The notes under the pieces were generated by a model, which was given only the letters and a program-made list of their open reading frames with translations, did not search any database and was not told where the DNA came from. Position numbers and translations under genes: made by a program. From Planctomycetaceae bacterium UBA6894 (GTDB lineage Bacteria; Planctomycetota; Planctomycetia; Gemmatales; Gemmataceae), in contig DKBS01000020.1 in assembly GCA_002451275.1 (NCBI GenBank), positions 15,577-21,944 on the forward strand: a stretch of 6,368 bases of DNA, given 5' to 3'. Positions 1-6,226 of the stretch are shown in pieces (the stretch's first letter is position 1; the number at the start of each line of letters is the position of its first letter).

Positions 1-301
1 GCCCCTGCACCCAGTGCCCGCCCATGGTGTCGCCCAGTTTTAGCGAGCGTTCCAGGTTCACCCGGCTGCCGGTCTGCAACCGCCCCAGGTTCGTGCGGGC
101 CAGTGTCTCTGGGCCCACCTGGAACAGCACGGTCGGACCGTCCAGCTCCACGGCCGTCAGGCAGACACCATTGACGGCGATGCTGGCGCCCAGCGAGCCG
201 ACCGGCGGTGCGAAGGGGGTGCGCACCCGCAACTGCAGGCCCGGCCCCTCGGCCCTCGCCTCCACCACCTCGCCCATGCCTTCCACCAAACCCGTGAACA
301 T
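1..301 (-). CDS. ribE: Riboflavin synthase, alpha subunit type (N-terminal part; gene runs off the left edge)
   Basis: Riboflavin synthase converts two molecules of 6,7-dimethyl-8-ribityllumazine to riboflavin plus a pyrimidinedione, the last step of riboflavin synthesis, in the cytoplasm. The window holds 100 codons; the family is usually about 200 residues with two lumazine-binding repeats, so only the first repeat is here. The protein opens with MFTGLVEGMGEV, the near-invariant family start (in MFTG, F2 and T3 are important in known enzymes). SIAVNGVCLT (residues 40-49) and NLERSLKLGDTMGGHWVQG (82-100) match the first repeat, ending where GGH.V.GH is expected. The start is fixed by this N-terminus and by AGGG eight bases upstream of the ATG. 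It lies 85 bases downstream of pssA on the same strand, so the two may share a transcript; I see no convincing terminator between them. Family assignment is firm; only the missing C-terminus is uncertain. Confidence 0.95.
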   Translation of the reverse strand, partial: MFTGLVEGMGEVVEARAEGPGLQLRVRTPFAPPVGSLGASIAVNGVCLTAVELDGPTVLFQVGPETLARTNLGRLQTGSRVNLERSLKLGDTMGGHWVQG

Positions 302-386
302 TCCAGCCACCCTGAAAACACAAACGGGACGGGAAACTTCCCCGCCCCGCCTTGATTGTAAAGCATGCGGTTTTGGAAACCGGCCG

Positions 387-1256
387 TCAGCGGTCCCGGC
401 GCCAGCGTGACGGCGTGTCATTGCCCCGCTCCATATCAGCGGAGGGAACGCGCAGTTTGCGCCGCAACATCACGAAAAGCGCCCGGAAGGGTGCCACCAG
501 GGCGTAAGCCCAGAACAGCACCGCCAGGGCCAGCGGAACCGAGACCACCGCCAGGGCCAGGAACAGCAGCGCCGGCAGGACCAGGCGCTGCCGGCTGCCC
601 TTGCGCAGCAGGTCTTTGGCCAAGTGGGCGTAGGGGAAAGGCGAGACCATGAGCAGCGCAGCGACAAGGCAACCCGGCAGCATCCAGTACTGCACCTCGG
701 GAAAGCCGCCGAAATCGGTCCAGGTGCCCATCCAGTCGAGGTGGCCGATCCAGGCGAAGGCTCCCACGCATCCGGCAGCCACCGGGGACGGCAACCCAGT
801 GAAGCTATGCCCGACGGCGCCGGGTTTTTTCTCCACCGGGGCAGCCGGAGCCACATTGAAGCGGGCCAAGCGCACCACAGCGCATAGCACATACAGCACC
901 GCCACCAGCGAGGCGACCTGCCCGGCATTCACCGTCCACTGCTTGGCCTGGGCATACAGCAAAAAGCCGGGGGCCACGCCGAAGCTGATGGCATCGCAAA
1001 GGCTGTCCAGCTGGCAGCCAAATTCACTGGTCCCGTTTACCAGGCGGGCCACCAGCCCGTCGAGCAGGTCGAACAGCATGGCGGCCAGCAGGCACCAGCC
1101 GGCGTAGGCCAAATACTGCACCGCCGCGGTTTCACCGGGTTCGGCCTTGCTGGCAAAGACAATGGCGGCAAACCCGCAGGCAGCGTTGCCCAAGGTCAGC
1201 GCATTGGGAAGCGCGACGCGCAAGGCCTGCTGCACATTGCTCGGCACCATCGGCAT
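387..1256 (-). CDS. pssA: CDP-diacylglycerol--serine O-phosphatidyltransferase (phosphatidylserine synthase, membrane type)
   Basis: The enzyme joins CDP-diacylglycerol and L-serine to give phosphatidylserine and CMP, the committed step toward phosphatidylethanolamine, in the inner membrane. The CDP-alcohol phosphatidyltransferase signature DGx2ARx8Gx3Dx3D is complete: D66-G67, A70-R71, G80, D84 and D88, with another Asp at 63. RLARFN (129-134) followed by FTGLPSPVAAG (152-162) identifies the PssA branch rather than PgsA or cardiolipin synthase. Hydrophobic stretches lie near residues 16-36, 48-65, 89-104, 112-130, 157-172, 190-207 and 225-263, consistent with a polytopic protein. At 289 residues it is slightly long for the family; the basic C-terminal tail (about 264-289) is polar and poorly characteristic. 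The ATG at 1256 has GGGGGA five bases upstream; a second ATG at codon 3 is possible. A terminator-separated gene lies upstream and ribE lies downstream. Confidence 0.93.
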   Translation of the reverse strand: MPMVPSNVQQALRVALPNALTLGNAACGFAAIVFASKAEPGETAAVQYLAYAGWCLLAAMLFDLLDGLVARLVNGTSEFGCQLDSLCDAISFGVAPGFLLYAQAKQWTVNAGQVASLVAVLYVLCAVVRLARFNVAPAAPVEKKPGAVGHSFTGLPSPVAAGCVGAFAWIGHLDWMGTWTDFGGFPEVQYWMLPGCLVAALLMVSPFPYAHLAKDLLRKGSRQRLVLPALLFLALAVVSVPLALAVLFWAYALVAPFRALFVMLRRKLRVPSADMERGNDTPSRWRRDR

Positions 1257-1287
1257 GGTATTCCCCCGGGAAACCCCGAAAAGGGTT

Positions 1288-1304
1288 GGGGCAGATTATG
1301 CCCC
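1288..1304 (-). promoter_or_regulatory. Candidate pssA promoter element with overlapping inverted repeat
   Basis: On the minus strand, GGGGCA-taatc-TGCCCC is a perfect 6-bp inverted repeat with a 5-base centre, and its left part contains CATAAT (1300-1295), a five-of-six match to a -10 box, 38 bases before the pssA start codon. Seventeen bases further upstream lies only CACACT, a poor -35 box. The repeat could be an operator, a start-proximal RNA hairpin in the pssA leader, or chance in GC-rich DNA. No experimental or comparative support is available here. Confidence 0.25.
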
Positions 1305-1460
1305 GGTCACCTAAAAAAGTGTGACTTGTATTGCACCAGCCTACCCGCCGTACCCCCTTCTCACCACGAAATTTTCACAAATCCCGATGAAAATCCCCCA
1401 AAACAGGCAAGCTGGACAAGGTCAAACCTCTCCTTTTGCCAAAACCGCCAGACCTACCCA

Positions 1461-1496
1461 AAGCAAACAGGGAGCCGAGGGGCTCCCTGTTTGCTT
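1461..1496 (-). terminator. Strong hairpin, likely intrinsic terminator of the TIGR03067-type gene
   Basis: AAGCAAACAGGGAGCC (1461-1476) and GGCTCCCTGTTTGCTT (1481-1496) are perfect reverse complements: a 16-bp stem with a 4-base loop. Read on the minus strand, the hairpin begins 29 bases after the TAA of the gene at 1526-2497, and its 3' arm ends in TGTTTGCTTT, an A-tract/T-tract-flanked GC core typical of intrinsic terminators, although the T-run is interrupted by GC. It would insulate pssA, about 200 bases further on, from read-through. Because it is symmetric it could also act on plus-strand transcripts, but no plus-strand gene ends here. Confidence 0.75.
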
Positions 1497-1525
1497 GGCT
1501 AATGCAAGGGTCGTGTCGTCCGAAT

Positions 1526-2497
1526 TTACCGCACCTTCCACTCGATGCGGCTCTTCCCATCCTGGTCGAAGTAGAGCAGTTCGTACTCGTTGAGGCGGTC
1601 CACCCTCCACGACTGCACCTGGTTGTTCTCGTGCTTGGGGTCGGTGCTGGCGGTGATCTTCATGACGATGGTGCGGTCGTTCAGGGTCCAGGTGCCGCTG
1701 CGCTTCTCCGGCTGACGGAAGGTGCGCAGGAAGCCGGGTTTCCAGGTGATGGACGAACTGAAGGTGCCATCGGGGTTGAAGGTGGTGGTGTCGATCTGCT
1801 CGTTGTCCTGGTGGCCCCAGGTGCCCAGCAGTTGCTCGCGGCGGATGGCCACGGGAGCAGCCATGGGGGTGATGGCAGGGGTCACCACAGGGTTCACCAC
1901 AGGGGCCGGCGGCGTGGGGGCCGCGGCAGGTGCGGCGGTCGCGGCAGGCGGTTGCAGCACCAGGATGGTGGAACCGGTCGGCACGGTGGTCACCTTGCCA
2001 TCCGGCCCGATGATGGCTTCTTGCCCGGGAGGAAGCATCGGCTGCGGCGGTGCGGGGGGCGTGATGCGGTGCAGCACAAACAGCAGGCGTTGGCCACCCA
2101 CGCCCGAGGTGAAACTGGCCGGGCGCTGCGTGGATTCCGGCGAACCGAAGCAGAGGGTGAGCAGGTCACCGTTCAGCGTGTAAATGCCCTTGGCGCCGAT
2201 TTTGTCGGCACCGGCCAGGTCCACGGTGCCGGGGCCTGCCGTGTCCAGAATATAGGCAACCTGATGCGGCCGGCCGGGTGCATCCACCGAGACCATGTTC
2301 TTGCTGATCACCAGCCGGTTGTCGGTGTCGAACTTGGCGCGGATGGTCTGGGCATCCACCAACTGACCATTATCGATCAGCGAGATGATTTCCCAGGTCC
2401 CTTCCAGAGAAGTCGAAGCGGGTTGGGCAGCAGCCTGGCCAAAGACCATGGGAGCCAAGCCACCCACCAAAAAACATCCCAGCAACAATTGACGCAT
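1526..2497 (-). CDS. Exported TIGR03067-type protein with a second lipocalin-like C-terminal domain
   Basis: The function is unknown. Residues 1-20 (MRQLLLGCFLVGGLAPMVFG) form a signal peptide, probably cut near residue 20-25; the early Cys8 is not in a convincing lipobox, so I do not call a lipoprotein. Residues 31-144 match my recollection of the planctomycete TIGR03067 domain: LEGTWEIISL at 31-40, GIYTLNGDLLTLCF at 104-117, RPASFTSG at 125-132 and a closing LFVLHR. A Pro/Ala/Val-rich linker covers about 146-218. Residues 221-323 start again with QLLGTW, continue with FNPDGTF and SGTWTLND, and end IEWKVR, the look of a lipocalin-like beta-barrel domain. Two small-barrel domains on a flexible tether suggest an envelope or secreted binding role (inference). 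I chose the ATG at 2497, not an in-frame ATG at 2560, because only this start puts the signal peptide at the N-terminus, and GAGG lies five bases upstream. It is transcribed divergently from the lactonase gene and followed by a hairpin terminator. Confidence 0.85.
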   Translation of the reverse strand: MRQLLLGCFLVGGLAPMVFGQAAAQPASTSLEGTWEIISLIDNGQLVDAQTIRAKFDTDNRLVISKNMVSVDAPGRPHQVAYILDTAGPGTVDLAGADKIGAKGIYTLNGDLLTLCFGSPESTQRPASFTSGVGGQRLLFVLHRITPPAPPQPMLPPGQEAIIGPDGKVTTVPTGSTILVLQPPAATAAPAAAPTPPAPVVNPVVTPAITPMAAPVAIRREQLLGTWGHQDNEQIDTTTFNPDGTFSSSITWKPGFLRTFRQPEKRSGTWTLNDRTIVMKITASTDPKHENNQVQSWRVDRLNEYELLYFDQDGKSRIEWKVR

Positions 2498-2664
2498 CTT
2501 TCCCTCACAAACAGGACGCCGAAGCCCCTTGGCGGGCTCCCGATCGGGTATTTTGGTCAACAGACTGCCCCCTGCCAGAGGACCGGGTCAAGGCCGACTG
2601 GACCGGCTGGGCAGCAACGGGCCTTTGAAGAAGGCAGAAAAACCCCACTGGAGACAGATAGCCC
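2498..2664. other. Divergent intergenic region, no clear promoter
   Basis: This gap must hold the start signals of both divergent genes. I find no convincing sigma-70 pair on either strand. A minus-strand TTGACC (2561-2556) could be a -35 box but has no -10 match 16-18 bases downstream. CCCGATCGGG (2539-2548) is a perfect 10-base palindrome between the two genes and could be an operator half or chance. Confidence 0.35.
2503..2506 (-). promoter_or_regulatory. Shine-Dalgarno that decides the start of the TIGR03067-type gene
   Basis: The minus strand reads GTGAGGGAAAG directly before the ATG at 2497. GAGG sits five bases from the start codon. The upstream ATG at 2560 would add 21 polar, basic residues in front of the signal peptide, so this site supports the shorter 323-residue product. 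Confidence 0.6.
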
Positions 2665-3558
2665 ATGCTAGCCTTCTTGTTTGCCGCCTCCCTTGCCGCC
2701 CAGGAGCCGATCCCGGGCATCGGGCCCAAGGGCCCCGTGGAAAAGGTCGCCGGAGGCTTCGGCTTCACCGAAGGCCCCGCCAGCGATGGCAAAGGGAACC
2801 TCTACTTCAGCGATATCCCCAACGCCCGCATCCACAAGTTGGACGCGCAGGGCTCGGTGAGCGTTTTCCGCGAACCGTCGAACAAGACGAACGGCCTGAT
2901 GGTGGACGGCCTGGGGCGCATCCTCGCCTGCGAGATGGATGGCGCGGTGGTGGCCCTTTCGGCCGATGGCAAGGGGCGTGAGGTGCTGGCCGACCAGCAC
3001 AACGGCAAACCTCTCAACGCGCCCAACGACCTGGTCATCGACAAGACCGGCGGCATCTACTTCACCGACCCGATGTACGGCGCCAAAACCCCTCTGCCAC
3101 AGGGCAAGACCTGCGTCTACTACCTGCCCAAAGGCGGCAAGCCGGTGCGGCTGCTGGACAACCTGCCGAACCCCAACGGCGTGATCCTGTCGCCCGATGA
3201 AAAGACGCTGTATGTCATCCCCAGCAGCCAGAAGCAGATGATGGCCTACCCGGTGGAAGCCCCCGGCAAGCTGGGCGTGGGCCGCGTGTTCTGCGAGCTG
3301 GCCCAGAGGAAACCCGGCGGAAACGGCGGCGGCGACGGCTTGGCGGTGGATGTGAAGGGCAACCTGTACATCACCGCCGAGACCGGCGTGCAGGTGTGGT
3401 CGCCCGCAGGCACGCTGCTGGGCACCCTGGTCTTCCCCGAACAGCCCGCCAACTGCGATTTCGGCGGCCCCGGCAACAAGACGCTCTACGCCACCGCCCG
3501 CACCGGCCTGTACAAGGTGGAGCTGGAAATCCCCGGCCACCGGTTCACCGGCCCATGA
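2665..3558 (+). CDS. SMP-30/gluconolactonase family protein, probably exported
   Basis: A six-bladed beta-propeller metal-dependent lactonase; family members hydrolyse sugar or other lactones using one divalent cation. The 297-residue protein shows the family landmarks: FTEGPASD (34-41), NAPNDLVID (118-126), NPNGVILSPD (169-178) and GDGLAVD (223-229). Against the human SMP-30 ligands E18, N154 and D204 and substrate-site N103, the equivalents here are E36, N171, D224 and N121, with nearly the same spacing, so the active site looks intact. Residues 1-13 (MLAFLFAASLAAQ) resemble a short signal peptide, though without the usual basic start, so export is likely but not certain. An in-frame TAG two codons before the ATG rules out a longer form; GGAG lies 11 bases upstream. 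The stop overlaps the start of the next gene (ATGA), so it forms an operon with the flavoprotein. Substrate cannot be told from sequence; gluconolactone is only the family default. Confidence 0.88.
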   Translation: MLAFLFAASLAAQEPIPGIGPKGPVEKVAGGFGFTEGPASDGKGNLYFSDIPNARIHKLDAQGSVSVFREPSNKTNGLMVDGLGRILACEMDGAVVALSADGKGREVLADQHNGKPLNAPNDLVIDKTGGIYFTDPMYGAKTPLPQGKTCVYYLPKGGKPVRLLDNLPNPNGVILSPDEKTLYVIPSSQKQMMAYPVEAPGKLGVGRVFCELAQRKPGGNGGGDGLAVDVKGNLYITAETGVQVWSPAGTLLGTLVFPEQPANCDFGGPGNKTLYATARTGLYKVELEIPGHRFTGP

Positions 3559-5045
3559 CCCGCCCGGGCGCCTTTTTTCCCGAGGAAGATCCGGAGCTGC
3601 TGGCGCTGGTGCGTCCGCCGGGCTGGACCAACCCGACATCCCGGGCGGATTACGACCTGGTGGTGATCGGCGGCGGGGCGGCGGGTTTGGTTTGCGCCAT
3701 CGGCGCCGCTGGACTGGGAGCCCGCGTGGCGCTGGTGGAACGCCACCGGCTGGGGGGCGATTGCCTAAACACCGGGTGCGTGCCCTCCAAGGCGCTGGCG
3801 GCAATCGCCAGCTCGGCGGCGGGTGGCACCCCGCAGCAGCGGCTGGAAAACGCGCGCCTCTTGTTCCGCCAGCGGCGCGCCCAACTGGCCCCGCACGACA
3901 GCGCCAGCCGCCTGGCCGTACTGGGCATTGACCTGTTCTTCGGGCAGGCCGCCTTCACCGGCACCTACACCATTGCCGTGGAGGGGGCAAAACTGCGTTT
4001 CAAAAAGGCGGCACTGTGCACCGGGGCCTCCCCCGCCCAGCCCAACATCCCCGGCCTGGCGGACTGCCAGCCGCTCACCACCGACAGCTTCTTCGATCTG
4101 GATCGCCTGCCCGCCAGCCTGGCCATTGTGGGCGCCGGCCCGGTGGGCGTGGAACTGGCGCAATCGCTGGCCCGCCTCGGGTGCTCCGTCACCCTGGTGG
4201 AACAGGGTGAATGCATCCTGCCTCGCGAGGATGGCGATGCCGTGCAGGTGTTGGAGCGGGTGCTGGTGGAAAACGATGGGGTGCGGCTACACACCGATAC
4301 CGCCATCCAGAGAGCGGAAAAAACCGACCATGGAGTTCGCCTGCATCTGCAATCCAGCGGGACGAGTCTTTGGGTGGAAGCCGAGGCGGTTCTGGTGGCC
4401 ACCGGGCGCACGCCCAACACGGCGGGACTGGATCTGGGCCGGGCCGGCATCGAGCTGGATGGGCTGTTCCCCCGGGTGGACCGGTATCTGCAGACCACCA
4501 ACCCGCGTGTGTACGCCGCCGGCGATGTGACCGGCCCGCCCTACCTGACGCACCGCTCGGGCGCGCACGCCAAGGTGGTGATCCAGAACGCGCTGTTCTG
4601 GCTCCCGCTGAGTCTGGGCAAAGCCCGGGCCGACCGACTGGTCATCCCCCGCTGCCTGCACACCGACCCGGCCATCGCCCAGGTGGGCCTGACTCCCGAA
4701 GAAGCCGAGGAAGCGGGCATACCCAGCGAGGTGTTCACCGAGCAGGCCACCGACCGTGCCAGGCTGGAGGGTGAAACCGGCTACCTGCGCCTGGTGGTGG
4801 CCGCTGGCACCGACCGCCTGCTGGGTGCCACCGTGGTGGGCCGGCACGCTGGGGAGCTGATTTTCCCCGCAGTGGAACTATTACAAACCGGCCGCGGCCT
4901 GACGAGTTTGTCCCCGCTGGTGCTGCCCTACCCCACCCGCATGGAGATCTGGACCCGGGCCGCCCAGCAGGTGCGGGCCCAGCAATTCAAAAAATCCGCC
5001 TGGCAACAGCGGTTGGTCCGGTGGTTGACCGGGTTTGGCGCTTGA
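3555..5045 (+). CDS. FAD-dependent pyridine nucleotide-disulfide oxidoreductase, MerA/lipoamide-dehydrogenase-like
   Basis: A 496-residue class I flavoprotein disulfide reductase. In order: FAD-binding DLVVIGGGAAGL (34-45); redox-active disulfide GGDCLNTGCVPSK with C70 and C75; NAD(P)-binding IVGAGPVGVE (191-200); ATGRTPNT (282-289); second FAD motif VYAAGDV (319-325); and a C-terminal dimerisation domain from about 365. At the site where lipoamide dehydrogenase and glutathione reductase have the catalytic His-Pro-Thr-x-x-Glu, this protein has Y459-P460-T461-R-M-E464. MerA also has Tyr here. It lacks both the N-terminal heavy-metal-associated domain and the C-terminal Cys-Cys pair of classic MerA, and no mer genes are nearby, so Hg(II) reduction is doubtful. 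The 30-residue lead-in with PPGWTNP is typical of proteins annotated 'mercuric reductase' in planctomycetes, from memory. The ATG overlaps the lactonase stop (ATGA) and has no clear ribosome site of its own, so translation is probably coupled. Family is firm, substrate unknown. Confidence 0.9.
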   Translation: MTRPGAFFPEEDPELLALVRPPGWTNPTSRADYDLVVIGGGAAGLVCAIGAAGLGARVALVERHRLGGDCLNTGCVPSKALAAIASSAAGGTPQQRLENARLLFRQRRAQLAPHDSASRLAVLGIDLFFGQAAFTGTYTIAVEGAKLRFKKAALCTGASPAQPNIPGLADCQPLTTDSFFDLDRLPASLAIVGAGPVGVELAQSLARLGCSVTLVEQGECILPREDGDAVQVLERVLVENDGVRLHTDTAIQRAEKTDHGVRLHLQSSGTSLWVEAEAVLVATGRTPNTAGLDLGRAGIELDGLFPRVDRYLQTTNPRVYAAGDVTGPPYLTHRSGAHAKVVIQNALFWLPLSLGKARADRLVIPRCLHTDPAIAQVGLTPEEAEEAGIPSEVFTEQATDRARLEGETGYLRLVVAAGTDRLLGATVVGRHAGELIFPAVELLQTGRGLTSLSPLVLPYPTRMEIWTRAAQQVRAQQFKKSAWQQRLVRWLTGFGA

Positions 5046-5203
5046 ACCATCAAAACAAAAAATCAAATCCAGTGAAATAGATGGAGAAAACATAATCTGA
5101 GCAAACCAAAACCATCAGGACAATCCGCATGCATCCACTTCACGCCGAGCATGTGAATGCGCCAGAGGAATCCTAGTCGAAGCCCTGCAGGAGCAGCAAA
5201 ATC
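5046..5203 (+). other. A-rich spacer and leader before the last gene
   Basis: The sequence turns abruptly A-rich right after the flavoprotein stop (for example around 5046-5115). I see no hairpin terminator for the upstream operon. A CATAAT at 5090-5095 could be a -10 box but no matching -35 is visible. TTCAC (5138-5142) and GTGAA (5152-5156) form a 5-bp inverted repeat with a 9-base centre. The stretch could carry the promoter of the gene at 5204. Confidence 0.3.
5189..5193 (+). promoter_or_regulatory. Shine-Dalgarno for a GTG start
   Basis: AGGAG lies ten bases before the GTG at 5204. An in-frame TAG at 5174-5176 blocks an upstream start, and no ATG follows soon in frame, so this site supports GTG as the initiation codon. 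Confidence 0.6.
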
Positions 5204-6226
5204 GTGGATATCACCGTCAACATACAGTCTTACAACACCTTTGGCGGTAGCCGTTTATATTCCCCCATTGGCGACCTATTGATCTGCAATACTGGTGAGT
5301 ATGGACCTGCCGTCCAATCCCTCGATATTACCGTCTGCCTCCCAAGCCGCACCCGGCAATTCCTTCCCACTTTGGAGGAGAACTTTGACCGATTCCACAC
5401 CTATCTGGGCAAGCTGCCGAAGGTGACATTCCGCCGTGGCAAAAACCGGGTGGAAATCATCTGGCGCAGCCATCGGCTATTCGCGGAGGACAACTTAGGG
5501 CCCTGGCCTTCACCGGATTTGCTCAAGCTCGCAGCGGCGGATGTCTCTGAGGCCGTTGGGATGCTGAAGAAAAAGATCAAAGCGACGGACCAATTCGACC
5601 TGGAAAGATTCCTTGCTGATGCCACCACTTCGGTGAACAAACCGGTGGACACCATGGAAGCTTGGACCGAGATTCGCGACCGGGCAAAAGCCATCCGACT
5701 GGCGGCACCTGAATCCGGGAATCCATGGGACCAACTGGACATTGACTGGTCGCTTTACCACCCCAAGGCTCGGGAAATACTCAATGATCCATTTTTCTGG
5801 GATTGCGCTGATGACACTGCCCCCCATGGCAACGACACGGGTTCGGATCTTCTGGAGGATTACCTGCGATGGTCCAAGCGCAACAAGGCAGGCTCCCCCC
5901 TGACCTTTCTCGAGAGGCTGCTGAAAGGCTGGAACATAAAGCAGATGGACTGGGCTATTGTTGATCCAGACGAAACAAGGAAAAACTATCAAAAGGACTC
6001 CATTGCCCTGTCCGTCTGCAACGAGTCCATCATCGCCTTGGCTTTCGCAACATTGAAAACCAAGGCGGAATGCCCCCCCGAACTGATTCGGATGGCTCTT
6101 GCTGGCCTCACCCGAACGGCCATTCTGGTGAAGGGTAGCGGGCTGAAGGAGGAGACCAAGGCGGAGTGGTTTCAATCCATTGAAAAAATGAACAGAAAAC
6201 TGGCATCTCTCTTAAGCGATGATTGA
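5204..6226 (+). CDS. Unrecognised protein with a YfeS/MolR-like C-terminal half
   Basis: I do not know the function of this 340-residue protein. It has no signal peptide or membrane segment and looks cytoplasmic. Residues 1-95 appear beta-rich (DITVNIQSY, RLYSPIGDLLICN, VEIIWRSHRLF); 103-165 is mainly charged helix. Residues 186-223 read HPKAREILNDPFFWD, then CADDTAPHGNDTGSDLLEDY and LRW. This matches the pattern I remember from E. coli YfeS and MolR-type proteins: an HP.A..L start, F[FY]W, acidic residues, P.G.D.G.D, then a helix ending in W. Downstream FLERLLKGW, MDWAIVDPDE and NESIIALAFATLK...LAGLTR also fit that family's pattern. The biochemical role of YfeS is not established. The start is GTG with AGGAG ten bases upstream. 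G+C is clearly lower than its neighbours, with more A/T-ending codons. It might be an accessory or immunity-type protein, but no toxin or partner gene is visible here. Confidence 0.8.
   Translation: MDITVNIQSYNTFGGSRLYSPIGDLLICNTGEYGPAVQSLDITVCLPSRTRQFLPTLEENFDRFHTYLGKLPKVTFRRGKNRVEIIWRSHRLFAEDNLGPWPSPDLLKLAAADVSEAVGMLKKKIKATDQFDLERFLADATTSVNKPVDTMEAWTEIRDRAKAIRLAAPESGNPWDQLDIDWSLYHPKAREILNDPFFWDCADDTAPHGNDTGSDLLEDYLRWSKRNKAGSPLTFLERLLKGWNIKQMDWAIVDPDETRKNYQKDSIALSVCNESIIALAFATLKTKAECPPELIRMALAGLTRTAILVKGSGLKEETKAEWFQSIEKMNRKLASLLSDD

Noticed and set aside
368..382. CGGTTT-cca-AAACCG hairpin on the minus strand just after the pssA stop
   Set aside because: A 6-bp stem with no following T-run is too weak to call a terminator.
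2498..2560. Longer start (ATG at 2560) for the TIGR03067-type gene
   Set aside because: It would bury the signal peptide behind 21 polar residues; the ATG at 2497 has its own Shine-Dalgarno.
1436..2671. Long plus-strand open frame (411 codons) opposite the TIGR03067-type gene
   Set aside because: It is rich in Gly, His, Arg and Val with no recognisable motif, crosses the terminator hairpin, and lies antisense to a gene with clear domain and signal-peptide features.
3396..3554. 53-codon upstream extension of the flavoprotein frame
   Set aside because: It lies wholly within the lactonase coding sequence and encodes Arg/His/Pro-rich residues unlike any flavoprotein N-terminus; the ATG at 3555 gives a normal family length.
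2668..3804. Long minus-strand open frame (378 codons) opposite the lactonase gene
   Set aside because: High G+C opens antisense frames; the product is low-complexity, whereas the plus strand carries intact family motifs across the region.
5129..5176. 15-codon ATG frame (starts MHPLHAEHV) upstream of and in frame with the last gene
   Set aside because: It is too short, has no clear ribosome site and no attenuator-like structure; I see no evidence that its TAG interrupts a once longer gene.
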